NCBI RefSeq assembly: GCF_032397745.1 | Contig: NZ_CP135921.1 | Coordinates: 6,560,501-6,624,500 of the forward strand | Reading direction: 5' to 3' | Source: Bradyrhizobium prioriisuperbiae | GTDB taxonomy: Bacteria > Pseudomonadota > Alphaproteobacteria > Rhizobiales > Xanthobacteraceae | Length of the DNA stretch: 64,000 nt | Shown: positions 9,788-17,566 of the stretch, piece after piece | Numbering within the stretch: position 1 is the first letter of the stretch | Layout: every line of letters starts with the position of its first letter | The notes under the pieces: generated by a model | Database searches by the model: none | What the model was told of the DNA's origin: nothing | Seen by the model: the letters and a program-made list of their open reading frames with translations, nothing else | Made by a program: the position numbers and the translations under genes

Positions 9788-10198
9788 ATGACTGGTATGA
9801 CATCGGATCCCTCAGTTCCCGCCAGCAAGCCGGCCCGCCGGCCGCGGCCACAGGTCATGCGCCTGACGGAAGCAGCCGCCACGCGGGTGCGCGAATTGTC
9901 GGCGCGGGCGGATTCCGAAATCGTGGGCTTGCGGGTGGGCGTCAAGAACGGCGGCTGCGCCGGCATGTCCTATACCGTGGAATACGCCCACGACATCCGT
10001 CCCAGCGATGAGGTGGTGGAAGACAAGGGCGTGAAGATCCTGGTCGACCCGAAGGCCGTGCTGTTCCTGCTGGGAACGGAGATGGACTTCAAGGTCGACA
10101 GAATGGCTGCGCAGTTTGTGTTCAACAACCCGAACCAGACCGGCGCCTGCGGCTGCGGTGAATCGGTGCAGCTGACGCCGGCCAAGATGCCGGTCTAA
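9788..10198 (+). CDS. sufA: A-type Fe-S carrier (HesB/IscA/SufA family)
   Basis: A 136-aa A-type carrier that takes clusters from the SUF scaffold to target proteins. The three cluster ligands are visible: Cys57 in NGGCAGMSY, and Cys121 and Cys123 in ACGCGES. The first 22 residues are a basic extension. ATG 9788 is used; ATG 9797 is an alternative. It is the last gene of the suf operon, 74 bp after sufT. Confidence 0.93.
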   Translation: MTGMTSDPSVPASKPARRPRPQVMRLTEAAATRVRELSARADSEIVGLRVGVKNGGCAGMSYTVEYAHDIRPSDEVVEDKGVKILVDPKAVLFLLGTEMDFKVDRMAAQFVFNNPNQTGACGCGESVQLTPAKMPV

Positions 10199-10215
10199 AG
10201 GACAGCGGTTCGGCG

Positions 10216-10719
10216 ATGGACCGCGATTTCCTGCAAGAGCTGTTTTCCGAGTTCGGCCCGGTGGTCCTGCGCCGCATGTTCAGCGGCTATGGCGTGTCCG
10301 TCGAGGGCACCAACTTCGCTCTGGTGCTGCGGGGTTCGATCTATTTTCGGGTTGATGATCAGAACAGACCGCAGTTCGCGGACGAGGGCTCAAAGCCCTT
10401 CCAGTACGACGCCCGCGGCAAGGTGGTGACGATCAACTCGTATTGGCAGCTCCCCGATCGGCTCTACGACGACCCTGAGGAGCTCGCGCATTGGGCGCGC
10501 GGCTCGCTGGCGGCGGCCGAGCGCGCCGCGGCCTCCAAGCGTGCCCGACGCCCACGTGCGAAGCCCAGCAAGACCGACGTAACACCTGCCAAGAAGACGA
10601 TCAAAAAAGCGGTGACGAAGAAGGTCGTCAAGAAAGCTGCAAAGAAAGCGGCCAAAGCGGCGGTCAAGCCGCGGACATCCAAAGACGCGCGAAAGCGAAC
10701 GGCGAAAGCGCGGCGCTGA
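10216..10719 (+). CDS. TfoX N-terminal-domain protein with lysine-rich tail
   Basis: Residues 1-100 form a TfoX/Sxy N-terminal domain (ELFSEFGPVVLRRMFSGYG, then IYFRVDDQN). Residues 110-167 are almost entirely Lys, Arg, Ala and Thr with KK/AK repeats, like the histone-H1-like tails of other alphaproteobacterial DNA-associated proteins. The TfoX C-terminal domain is absent. It starts 17 bp after sufA and may be read through from the suf operon. The role is unknown; the tail suggests nucleic acid binding. Confidence 0.8.
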   Translation: MDRDFLQELFSEFGPVVLRRMFSGYGVSVEGTNFALVLRGSIYFRVDDQNRPQFADEGSKPFQYDARGKVVTINSYWQLPDRLYDDPEELAHWARGSLAAAERAAASKRARRPRAKPSKTDVTPAKKTIKKAVTKKVVKKAAKKAAKAAVKPRTSKDARKRTAKARR

Positions 10720-10750
10720 AGAGCGTGACGCGATGCGGCAGTAGAAGCGC

Positions 10751-10778
10751 AAACGAGTTCGATCAAGCGAACTCGTTT
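10751..10778. repeat. 10-bp-arm inverted repeat next to the IS left end
   Basis: AAACGAGTTC (10751-10760) and GAACTCGTTT (10769-10778) form a 10-bp stem with an 8-nt loop, 31 nt after the TfoX-domain gene. Only three T residues close the 3' arm, so it may be an imperfect terminator or a repeated extragenic palindrome. Confidence 0.6.
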
Positions 10779-10780
10779 AA

Positions 10781-10800
10781 CCCGTCTTCGCGGATTGGCG
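10781..10800 (+). repeat. IS left terminal inverted repeat
   Basis: It pairs with 12779-12798 (17 of 20 identical). AACCCG at 10779-10784 can also pair with CGGGTT at 10799-10804, followed by a T-run, so the same DNA may act as a terminator reading into the element. Confidence 0.7.
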
Positions 10801-10825
10801 GGTTTTTGAAGGGTCGACATCAGCC

Positions 10826-10862
10826 AGATCAATGGCTTAGCTCGAAAGGTCTTCACTACAGC
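10826..10862 (+). repeat. Subterminal repeats, left end of the IS
   Basis: Two blocks, AGATCAATGGCTTAGCTCG (10826-10844) and AGGTCTTCACTACAGC (10847-10862), recur at the right end in the same orientation but reversed order. They overlap the last codons of the transposase gene. Confidence 0.8.
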
Positions 10863-12633
10863 GGCTGGCTTGGTTGACGGCGGCTGTGGTGATCCTGGGC
10901 GGCGGTTGCGGTGGCAGCCGGAGCTTCAGCCGATCAATCAGGAGCTGCAGTTCCGGTTCGGGATGGGTGTAGCGGGTGAGCAGGATCTCGCGCCCATCTG
11001 TGGTCGGCAGATGGACGTCGATCATCTGGATGGCGGCGAACTTTTCGAGCGCGCGACGTGCGGTCAAGCCCGATGCGAGGGCATGAAGCCGGCGCGTCAG
11101 CGTGACCTGCATGCAGTAGGCCAGGAAGGCGATGAAGATGTGGGCCTCGATCCGGACCTCGTCTTGATGGAACACCGGACGAATCGCCAGGTCGCCCTTG
11201 AGATTGCGGAACGCTTCTTCGACGGCAACGAGTTGGACGTAGTATTGCCAGAGCTGGGCGGGGTCATTGTCGGCGAGGTTGGTGCGCAGCAGATAACGGC
11301 CTTCGCGACGTCGGGTCTTTCTCAATCTGTTTCGATTGAGTGCGAAGCTGAAGCTCGGGCGCTGCTTGTCGATCTCGATATCGACCAGACGCCAGGCCGC
11401 CGGCGCTTTGGATCGCGCGCCGCCAAGCTTCATCAGCAATTCTTCGCGCGTGATCTCCATCGCATCGATTTGCCTGAGCCGTTTCCACAACCACTTCAGC
11501 TGCCGCCGGCGCATCGCGCGTTCCTTACTGATCCGATCGGCGCTTTGAGCGAAGACGTAGAGCTCACCGTCCTCGGACAACAATTTGACCTGCACGCCCT
11601 CCCGCGCGTCCTGCCAGGGCTTGTCCAGCAGATGCTTCTCCAGCCGGTTCAGGCGTCCCTTCGGCGTACCGACCAGATATTGCACTGGCGGATCGCTGTG
11701 GCGCATTTCGGCCAGCACGGCCTCGGTCGGCACGCCACGATCCATCACCCAGACCCGGCGCGCCTTGCCGTATTGCTGCTCGATCTTGGCAAGGAACATC
11801 CGCAGTGTCTTGTTGTCAGCGGTGTTGCCGGGCAGCACCTCGTAAGCCAACGGCAAGCCATCGGGCGTCACCACCAGCGCGATTACCACTTGCGGGCAAT
11901 CCGGCCGCTTGTCGCGGCTGTAGCCGTGGCGGCGCTTGCTGCCTTCCGGCAAGTCCGATGCGTTGACCTCGAAGTAGCTGCTGGTCAGATCGTACAGCAG
12001 CACGTCGAAGTCGGCATTGAACAAATCGCGCCAACGCCCGACCAGATGCGAGAATAGCGCCTCCTTATGCGCGAGCAGCAGATCGTGGCAGGCATAGAGT
12101 TTGTGCTCTTCCGCGAGGCCGAAGTCTGCTCCCAGAAGATCGGCCATTGCGCTCTGACCGAACCATTGCCGATGCAGCCGCCACTCGCTGCCCGGCGCGA
12201 TCAGCCGGTAGGTTGCCAGCACCTGCAGGATCTGGTCCCACCTCGTCTTCTTGCGGCTTGGCGGCAGCCGCTCTGCCCAGAACCAATCGAGCTGAAGCTC
12301 CTGCCACAACTGTCCGGCCAGCCAGCAGGCGCCCCATTGCCGCGGACGTCGAAGCTGCATCTCGGACAGGCGTAGCTGGACGATCGACGCATCGCCCGCG
12401 ATCGCCTCGCATCGATCTTCCGGAAACAGCGACAACGTTCGCGCATGTCCGGCGTCTTCGTCGAGCACGTCGATCGCCTTGCGCCACGCCGCTGCCTGCG
12501 AGGAATTGATCTCACCGAGATACAGCACATGCCGCTGCACCACTCGCCCGTTATCGAGACGCTTGTTCTCGACAACGTTCCAGTAGCTGTGCGTCTTGCC
12601 GTTCTTCTTTCGCTCGGTGCGTCGCAGGAACAT
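10837..12633 (-). CDS. IS1634/IS1549-type DDE transposase
   Basis: A 598-aa transposase of the IS4-related group. Asp215 lies in LLYDLTSSYFE, Asp298 in VWVMDRGVP, and the third acid, Glu472, lies in VAVEEAFRNLKGDL. Tyr465, Glu472 and Lys479 fit the Y-(2)-R-(3)-E-(6)-K spacing, with Gln468 in place of the usual Arg. No frameshift is seen, so it may be active. The protein ends CSEDLSS with its stop at 10837-10839, 56 bp inside the left IS end. Confidence 0.92.
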   Translation of the reverse strand: MFLRRTERKKNGKTHSYWNVVENKRLDNGRVVQRHVLYLGEINSSQAAAWRKAIDVLDEDAGHARTLSLFPEDRCEAIAGDASIVQLRLSEMQLRRPRQWGACWLAGQLWQELQLDWFWAERLPPSRKKTRWDQILQVLATYRLIAPGSEWRLHRQWFGQSAMADLLGADFGLAEEHKLYACHDLLLAHKEALFSHLVGRWRDLFNADFDVLLYDLTSSYFEVNASDLPEGSKRRHGYSRDKRPDCPQVVIALVVTPDGLPLAYEVLPGNTADNKTLRMFLAKIEQQYGKARRVWVMDRGVPTEAVLAEMRHSDPPVQYLVGTPKGRLNRLEKHLLDKPWQDAREGVQVKLLSEDGELYVFAQSADRISKERAMRRRQLKWLWKRLRQIDAMEITREELLMKLGGARSKAPAAWRLVDIEIDKQRPSFSFALNRNRLRKTRRREGRYLLRTNLADNDPAQLWQYYVQLVAVEEAFRNLKGDLAIRPVFHQDEVRIEAHIFIAFLAYCMQVTLTRRLHALASGLTARRALEKFAAIQMIDVHLPTTDGREILLTRYTHPEPELQLLIDRLKLRLPPQPPPRITTAAVNQASRCSEDLSS

Positions 12634-12678
12634 GGCGCTGCGAATCTATCCGCACCGTCACGTCATTGGGAATCCGGT

Positions 12679-12748
12679 AGGTCTTCACTACAGCCGTTTT
12701 CGGCCGATTCCGGACACCTCACCCTTTGCAGATCAAAGACTTAGCTCG
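12679..12748 (+). repeat. Subterminal repeats, right end of the IS
   Basis: AGGTCTTCACTACAGC at 12679-12694 is identical to the left copy; AGATCAAAGACTTAGCTCG at 12730-12748 differs from the left copy at two positions. They lie in the noncoding leader of the transposase gene, where transposase or promoter contacts would be expected. Confidence 0.8.
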
Positions 12749-12760
12749 CCAAAAAATCGC

Positions 12761-12798
12761 AAAATCGCGATTTTCCAGCGCGAATCCGCGAACTCGGG
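12761..12798 (-). repeat. IS right terminal inverted repeat with adjoining palindrome
   Basis: The terminal repeat is 12779-12798. Just inside it is a perfect 14-bp palindrome AAAATCGCGATTTT (12761-12774). Confidence 0.7.
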
Positions 12799-12800
12799 TT

Positions 12801-12834
12801 AAGCAACCTGGATGATCAAGCGACCTGGATATGG
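12801..12834. repeat. 17-bp imperfect tandem repeat at the GGDEF gene end
   Basis: AAGCAACCTGGATGATC (12801-12817) and AAGCGACCTGGATATGG (12818-12834) share 12 of their first 13 bases. The second copy encodes the last residues of the GGDEF protein; the first lies after its stop and touches the IS right flank. Confidence 0.65.
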
Positions 12835-13883
12835 TCGGTGGGTGCATATTCCGGATCGGCTTCGCAAACCACCCGGTTGCGGCCGTTGCGTTTGGCGGCA
12901 TACAGGCACGCATCGGCGCGTTCGATCAGCGAGTCGGTGTTGTCACCATTCTGCAGCATCGAGACACCAACCGAAATCGTGACGCGTCCCAGAATTTCGC
13001 CGGTCGATTTCTTCTTCAGTTCTTTGGACATCACGGCGCGACGAATGTGGTCGGCGACCGTCAGGGCCTGGCGCAGCGCGGTGTTGGGCAGCACCACCGC
13101 GAATTCCTCGCCGCCATAACGGGCGGTGACGTCCTGGCCCTTGATCGAGGCCCGCAGCGACATCGCAACCAGCCGCAGCACCTGGTCGCCGGTGAGATGG
13201 CCGTAATTGTCGTTGAACGACTTGAAATGGTCGATGTCGAACATCAGCAGCGACAGCGGCTCGCTGTGCTGAAGGGCGTGCTGCACCGAATCCTCGATGG
13301 TGCGATCGAAATACTTGCGGTTGCCAAGGCCGGTGAGGGGATCGGTCAGGGTCTCGGCACGGATCGCCTCCAGGCTCTGCTGGAGGTTGCCGATTTCCTG
13401 CTTCGAGACGATCAGTCTGGCTTCCAGCAGCTTGTTGTTTTCACGCATTTCCAGCGTCGACTTCACCAGCGACTGCACCAGGGTCATCACCGTGTTCAGG
13501 TCGTGCGCCTTGCCGAGCTTTTGCGTGGCGCCGTCGAGATTATGACCGAACGCGGTGGTCATGCTCAGCGCATCGGTGATCAGCGTCATCACGTCATCGA
13601 TTTCGTTGATGACGCGCGCGCCGACCTTGTCGATACGGTCGGTGGTTCTGAGCTGGGAGAGGTACGTCTCGTAGATCTGTTCAAGATCCGAGTCGGTCAG
13701 GCGGCCCTGACGCGCCAGTGTCTCGTTGATGATCTTGTTCAGCGCCGCGTTGTAACCCGTGGCGTAGACATACCAAATCTCATAATTGCGCGGCACAGCA
13801 GGTTGCTTCAGCGACCTGATCTGACCCAATGCGACCTCGGCAAACGCCAGGGTGCGCTGATGTTCGTCCAGCAGTCCAATCAC
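12816..13883 (-). CDS. GGDEF-domain diguanylate cyclase
   Basis: A 355-aa cytoplasmic protein. Residues 1-175 are helical with no recognised sensor domain and end in a coiled coil before DPLTGLGNR (about 181-189). The GGDEF domain contains the active-site GGEEF (257-261), so c-di-GMP synthesis is expected. The inhibitory RxxD site, five residues before it, reads KGQD (248-251): Arg is replaced by Lys, which may weaken product inhibition. The start is GTG. The 3' end adjoins the IS but the gene is intact. Confidence 0.9.
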   Translation of the reverse strand: MIGLLDEHQRTLAFAEVALGQIRSLKQPAVPRNYEIWYVYATGYNAALNKIINETLARQGRLTDSDLEQIYETYLSQLRTTDRIDKVGARVINEIDDVMTLITDALSMTTAFGHNLDGATQKLGKAHDLNTVMTLVQSLVKSTLEMRENNKLLEARLIVSKQEIGNLQQSLEAIRAETLTDPLTGLGNRKYFDRTIEDSVQHALQHSEPLSLLMFDIDHFKSFNDNYGHLTGDQVLRLVAMSLRASIKGQDVTARYGGEEFAVVLPNTALRQALTVADHIRRAVMSKELKKKSTGEILGRVTISVGVSMLQNGDNTDSLIERADACLYAAKRNGRNRVVCEADPEYAPTDHIQVA

Positions 13884-14019
13884 GTCGGCGTCCCCGAGGA
13901 TGAGCTAAAATGCTCATCGCAACATCCCGTAACAGCCACAAAATCATAAACAACGACAGTGAGGTTACGCCACGACAGTGAATCAGGGGTTAAGCGGTTC
14001 TGGGCAGGCAGGCTGAATT

Positions 14020-14099
14020 CAAAAAAGCGATTTGGGCAATGTCGGTTAGGCGACATTGCTTGTTAGCCGGCTTGGATAAGCCGGCTTCAAACAAATCGC
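14020..14099 (-). terminator. Three-way-junction terminator of the RhlE-type helicase gene
   Basis: An outer 8-bp stem GCGATTTG (14027-14034) / CAAATCGC (14092-14099) encloses two separate 9-bp hairpins: GCAATGTCG/CGACATTGC (14036-14044 with 14051-14059) and AGCCGGCTT/AAGCCGGCT (14065-14073 with 14078-14086). On the minus strand the outer stem is followed at once by T residues (complement of the A-run at 14021-14026). It starts 15 nt after the helicase stop. Such a branched fold is unusual for an intrinsic terminator and might be the end of a stable RNA. Confidence 0.7.
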
Positions 14100-14113
14100 G
14101 GTGCCGTCTGATT

Positions 14114-15661
14114 TTAGACGCGCGCGCGGATCGGGCGCAGCAGGAAGGCCGGCAGATGTGAATGGTCAGCCGGCTCGGAATGCTGGTCGCGCGGGGATTG
14201 CGGTGCCGGTGCGCGGCCGATCGAGGGCGGCGGGCTGGCCGCCAGCGGTGCATTCTTACGCTCGCCGCGCGCACCGGTGCGCTCACCGCGATTGTCGTCG
14301 TGTCCACGTGTACCCTCAGAACGTGCGCCCTCAGAACGCGCGGCCTCGGAACGTGCACCTTCAGAACGTGCAGCTTCGGGGCGTCCGCCTTCACCACGGC
14401 CACTTTCACGTCGGCCGTCGCCGCGTCCACCCGATCGCGGGCGCTTGCCGTCGCGCTCACGCTCGCGGCGCGGCTTGCGATCTCCGGACGATCTTTCGGA
14501 GGCATGATGGCCGTCCGACGCCTCGGTGGACGCCGGGAGGCCCGACTCTGCGCGAGCGATGGTCTGACCGATCAGCTTTTCAATCGCGGCGATCGACTTG
14601 CTGTCGGCCGACGTCGCGATGGAGATCGCGGTGCCCGAGCGGCCGGCACGGCCGGTCCGGCCGATGCGATGGACGTAGTCGTCCGGATGATGCGGGACGT
14701 CGAAATTGAAGACGTGGCTAACCTCGGGAATATCGAGGCCGCGGGCTGCGACGTCGGAGGCGACCAGCAGCGGCATCTCGCCTTTTCTGAACTGATCGAG
14801 CGCGGCGGTGCGGGCGGATTGATCCATGTCGCCGTGCAGGGCGACGGCGGCGAAGCCGTGTTTCTGCAGCGAGCGATGCAGCAGGGCGACTTCACGCTTG
14901 CGGTTGCAGAAGATGATCGCGTTCTGGAGGTCCTTGGCGGACCGGATCAGATGGCGCAACGTCTCGCGCTTTTCGTGCGGTTCGCGGCCGCAGCCGACGA
15001 CGGACTGGGTCACGGTGACGGCGGTCGAGGCCGGCTTGGAGACTTCGACCCGTTCCGGATTGTGCAGGAAGGTCTCGGTGATCCTGCGGATTTCCGTCGG
15101 CATGGTCGCCGTGAAGAACAGGGTCTGGCGCGTGAAGGGAACCAGTTTGCAGATGCGTTCGATGTCGGGAATGAAGCCCATGTCGAGCATGCGGTCGGCT
15201 TCGTCGATCACCAGAAGCTCGACACCCGTCAGCAGCAGCTTGCCGCGCTCGGAGTGATCGAGCAATCGTCCCGGCGTCGCGATCAGCACGTCGACGCCGC
15301 GCATCAGTTTGCTGTCCTGATCGTCAAACGAAACGCCGCCGATAATGAGGGCGACATTGAGCTTCTGGCCGACGCCGTATTTGTCGAAGCTCTCTTTGAC
15401 CTGGGCCGCCAGTTCGCGGGTCGGCTCCAGGATGAGGGTGCGGGGCATCCGCGCCCGTGCCCGGCCCTTTTCCAGCATCGTCAGCATGGGCAGCACGAAG
15501 GCCGCCGTCTTGCCGGTGCCGGTCTGGGCGATGCCAAGCACATCCTTGCGCGCGAGCACGTGGGGGATGGCCTGGGCCTGAATGGGGGTGGGGGTGGTGT
15601 AGCCGGCGGCCGCGACGGCGGCGACGACCTTGTCGGAAAGTCCAAGATTGGAAAAAGACAT
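14114..15661 (-). CDS. rhlE: DEAD-box RNA helicase, RhlE type
   Basis: An ATP-dependent RNA helicase of 515 aa. The core (1-375) shows the Q motif with TPTPIQ, motif I AQTGTGKT, Ia PTRELA, Ib TPGR, motif II VIDEAD, motif III FFTATM, and motif VI YVHRIGRTGRAG. The tail (380-515) is disordered and basic, with a run of SEGAR/SEAAR pentapeptides, as in RhlE-like proteins that bind RNA non-specifically. A role in RNA turnover, ribosome assembly or cold adaptation is typical. No nearby operon partner. Confidence 0.92.
   Translation of the reverse strand: MSFSNLGLSDKVVAAVAAAGYTTPTPIQAQAIPHVLARKDVLGIAQTGTGKTAAFVLPMLTMLEKGRARARMPRTLILEPTRELAAQVKESFDKYGVGQKLNVALIIGGVSFDDQDSKLMRGVDVLIATPGRLLDHSERGKLLLTGVELLVIDEADRMLDMGFIPDIERICKLVPFTRQTLFFTATMPTEIRRITETFLHNPERVEVSKPASTAVTVTQSVVGCGREPHEKRETLRHLIRSAKDLQNAIIFCNRKREVALLHRSLQKHGFAAVALHGDMDQSARTAALDQFRKGEMPLLVASDVAARGLDIPEVSHVFNFDVPHHPDDYVHRIGRTGRAGRSGTAISIATSADSKSIAAIEKLIGQTIARAESGLPASTEASDGHHASERSSGDRKPRRERERDGKRPRSGGRGDGRRESGRGEGGRPEAARSEGARSEAARSEGARSEGTRGHDDNRGERTGARGERKNAPLAASPPPSIGRAPAPQSPRDQHSEPADHSHLPAFLLRPIRARV
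14316..14390 (-). repeat. 15-bp tandem repeats encoding SE(G/A)AR pentapeptides
   Basis: Five units of 15 bp start at 14316, 14331, 14346, 14361 and 14376 (TCAGAACGTGCGCCC and variants; the last is degenerate). They encode the low-complexity tail of the helicase. In-frame 15-bp units could expand or shrink by slippage without breaking the frame. Confidence 0.8.
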
Positions 15662-16024
15662 TGAGCCTCGAGTCGAAACCGCCGTTCGGATTCTCGGGAA
15701 TAACTGCCGCGTTCAACCCCGGAACGGCACGCTCTTAAGGCACGGGGGAGGGAAATACGCTGACAGGCGGCTGATCGGGATATCGCGTATCGATTCCGCG
15801 CCGCGTCAGGCCGGAACATAGGCGGGAAATGGCCAAAGTCAATGCGTCTGGGCATGACAGAGACCAAAAAGCCGAATGTTTCCGGCTGGAAAGCTTCAAT
15901 TTGAGGGATTTCCGCATGGCCGGGGACTGAACCCAGGCTGGTTGCCACGAGACCTATGGCATAATGGTTTTTGGGGGCTCCCAGGCTGGTTTGGGGCTCG
16001 TTTCATGGAAAGTCAGGACGTTCG
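15662..16024. other. Intergenic region, helicase to caspase-like gene
   Basis: About 360 bp between divergent genes. I see no convincing ORF, RNA gene or long repeat. It presumably holds the two promoters. An upstream in-frame extension of the caspase-like gene (from 15971) lacks a signal-peptide-like start and is not favoured. Confidence 0.5.
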
Positions 16025-17539
16025 ATGACCCCACGGTTTGCCGTCAGAATGGTGGTTCTCGCCGGCCTCGCACTGCTGTCGTGGGCCACGCCCGCGATGG
16101 CCGAAAAGCGCGTCGCGCTGGTCATCGGAAACAACGACTATCGCAACATCCCGACGCTGCAGAAGGCCGTGAACGACGCCCGTGCCATGGGCGATGCGCT
16201 GAGGCAGCTCGGCTTCACGGTGATGGCGGCCGAGAACCAGACCCGCAAGGGCTTCACCGAAACCCTGCTGGCCTTCGACCAGGTGGTGGAGCCGGGCGAC
16301 ACCACCTTCGTGTTTTTTGCCGGGCACGGCTTTGAGATCGGTGGCGAAAATTATCTGCTGCCGACCGACGTGGCCGCGGCCAGCGCGGGCCAGGAAGAAC
16401 TGGTGCGCGACGGCGCCATGGCGGCGGAGCGGCTGATCTCGCGGCTGCAGAAGCGCGGCGCCAGAACCTCGATCTTCGTGTTCGATGCCTGCCGCAACAA
16501 TCCATTCGAGCGCACCGGGACACGGGCGCTGGCCGGCGGCGGCGGTCTCGCGGCGATGACGCCGCCGGAGGGCGTTTTCGTGGTGTTTTCCGCGGGCGCC
16601 AAGCAGACCGCGCTCGACCGGCTCTCGAACGATGACACCAATCCGAATTCGGTGTTCACCCGCAACTTCGTGCGCGAACTGGCCAAGCCCGGATTGAACC
16701 TGGTGCAGATCGCCAAGCGAACGCAGTTTGACGTGCGTGACATGACGGCGAACGTCAAGCATCTGCAGACGCCGGCCTATTACGACCAGATCGTCGGCGA
16801 TGTGGTGCTGAACGGCGCGCCAGTCGTTCCGGGCAGTGAACGGGCCATCGCCGTCGTGCCACAGCAACAGCAACCTCAGACGCAGCTTGCGGCGCTGCCG
16901 CCGGTGAATCCGGGCTCGAAGCTGCTCGCGCCCGACAGCACCAATGCGCCGATCGCGAGCTTCTCGCGGCACAATGGCGGCTGGACGGTGGTGATTTCGA
17001 TTGCCGATCCGGCGCTGGCGATTTCGTGGCGCATGGGCGAGAGCGGCGACTTCAAGGATACCGGCTTTCTCGACACGCTCGATCCGCGCACCCGGCGGCG
17101 CCTGCCGAGTCCGTCGTTTGAGATGGCGTCGGACGCACCGGCGGCAACGCTGCAGGTGAGGTATGTCGACGTCAATGGCGAGACACAGGGCCCGTTTCCG
17201 ATCCGGTTCGATCCGCAGGCCGCGCTGGTTCGCGACCAGCGCAAGATCCTCGATCTGACGTCGACAAGCTGGCTGTCGTTCCGCGAGTTCAACGGCCTGC
17301 TGGTCTACTACACGCACCTGGTGTCATATCGCTGCGCCATCCGCGAACTGCGGGTCGGCATCGACACCGGCGTGCCCGACAAGGTGATCAAGCTGCCGGC
17401 CTGCAATCAGAGAGATCCCGTTGCCATCCCCAACGACGCGCAGACCTATCTCAAGCTGCCGCCGTCGACCAGGTCGGTCTCGGTCGAACTGACGTTCCAG
17501 GACGGCAGCATCTCGGAGATCAAGAGCTTTCGACGCTGA
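16025..17539 (+). CDS. Secreted caspase-like (peptidase C14) protein
   Basis: A 504-aa protein. Residues 1-26 form a signal peptide ending AMA. The caspase p20-like domain (about 27-250) begins KRVALVIGNNDY and holds the catalytic dyad His101 in FFAGHG and Cys156 in FDACRNNP. The C-terminal half (about 300-504) is a beta-rich region without a motif I recognise, preceded by a Gln/Pro linker. ATG 16025 is chosen because the signal peptide starts there. Such proteins are frequent in Bradyrhizobiaceae; substrates are unknown. Arg-specific metacaspase-like cleavage is possible but not shown. Confidence 0.87.
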   Translation: MTPRFAVRMVVLAGLALLSWATPAMAEKRVALVIGNNDYRNIPTLQKAVNDARAMGDALRQLGFTVMAAENQTRKGFTETLLAFDQVVEPGDTTFVFFAGHGFEIGGENYLLPTDVAAASAGQEELVRDGAMAAERLISRLQKRGARTSIFVFDACRNNPFERTGTRALAGGGGLAAMTPPEGVFVVFSAGAKQTALDRLSNDDTNPNSVFTRNFVRELAKPGLNLVQIAKRTQFDVRDMTANVKHLQTPAYYDQIVGDVVLNGAPVVPGSERAIAVVPQQQQPQTQLAALPPVNPGSKLLAPDSTNAPIASFSRHNGGWTVVISIADPALAISWRMGESGDFKDTGFLDTLDPRTRRRLPSPSFEMASDAPAATLQVRYVDVNGETQGPFPIRFDPQAALVRDQRKILDLTSTSWLSFREFNGLLVYYTHLVSYRCAIRELRVGIDTGVPDKVIKLPACNQRDPVAIPNDAQTYLKLPPSTRSVSVELTFQDGSISEIKSFRR

Positions 17540-17566
17540 GCGTTTGTTGATGAGGATGCGCGACGC

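Larger units (their letters stand above)
10781..12798 (-). mobile_element. IS1634-type insertion sequence, apparently complete
   Basis: Ends were found by comparing both flanks of the transposase gene. The left end CCCGTCTTCGCGGATTGGCG (10781-10800) and the reverse complement of the right end, CCCGAGTTCGCGGATTCGCG (12779-12798), agree in 17 of 20 bases. Both are bordered by TTAA (10777-10780; 12799-12802), a possible 4-bp target duplication. The 2018-bp element carries one full-length transposase. It lies between the TfoX-domain gene and the GGDEF gene without cutting either. Because TTAA is its own complement, the exact ends could be a few bases further out. Confidence 0.75.

Noticed and set aside
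10761..12823. GATCAAGCGA at 10761-10770 and 12814-12823 as the IS target duplication
   Set aside because: Neither copy touches the inverted-repeat ends; TTAA does. The left copy belongs to the hairpin loop and the right copy to the end of the GGDEF gene.
14316..14390. A CRISPR-like repeat array
   Set aside because: The 15-bp units are contiguous, in frame, without spacers and encode the helicase tail.
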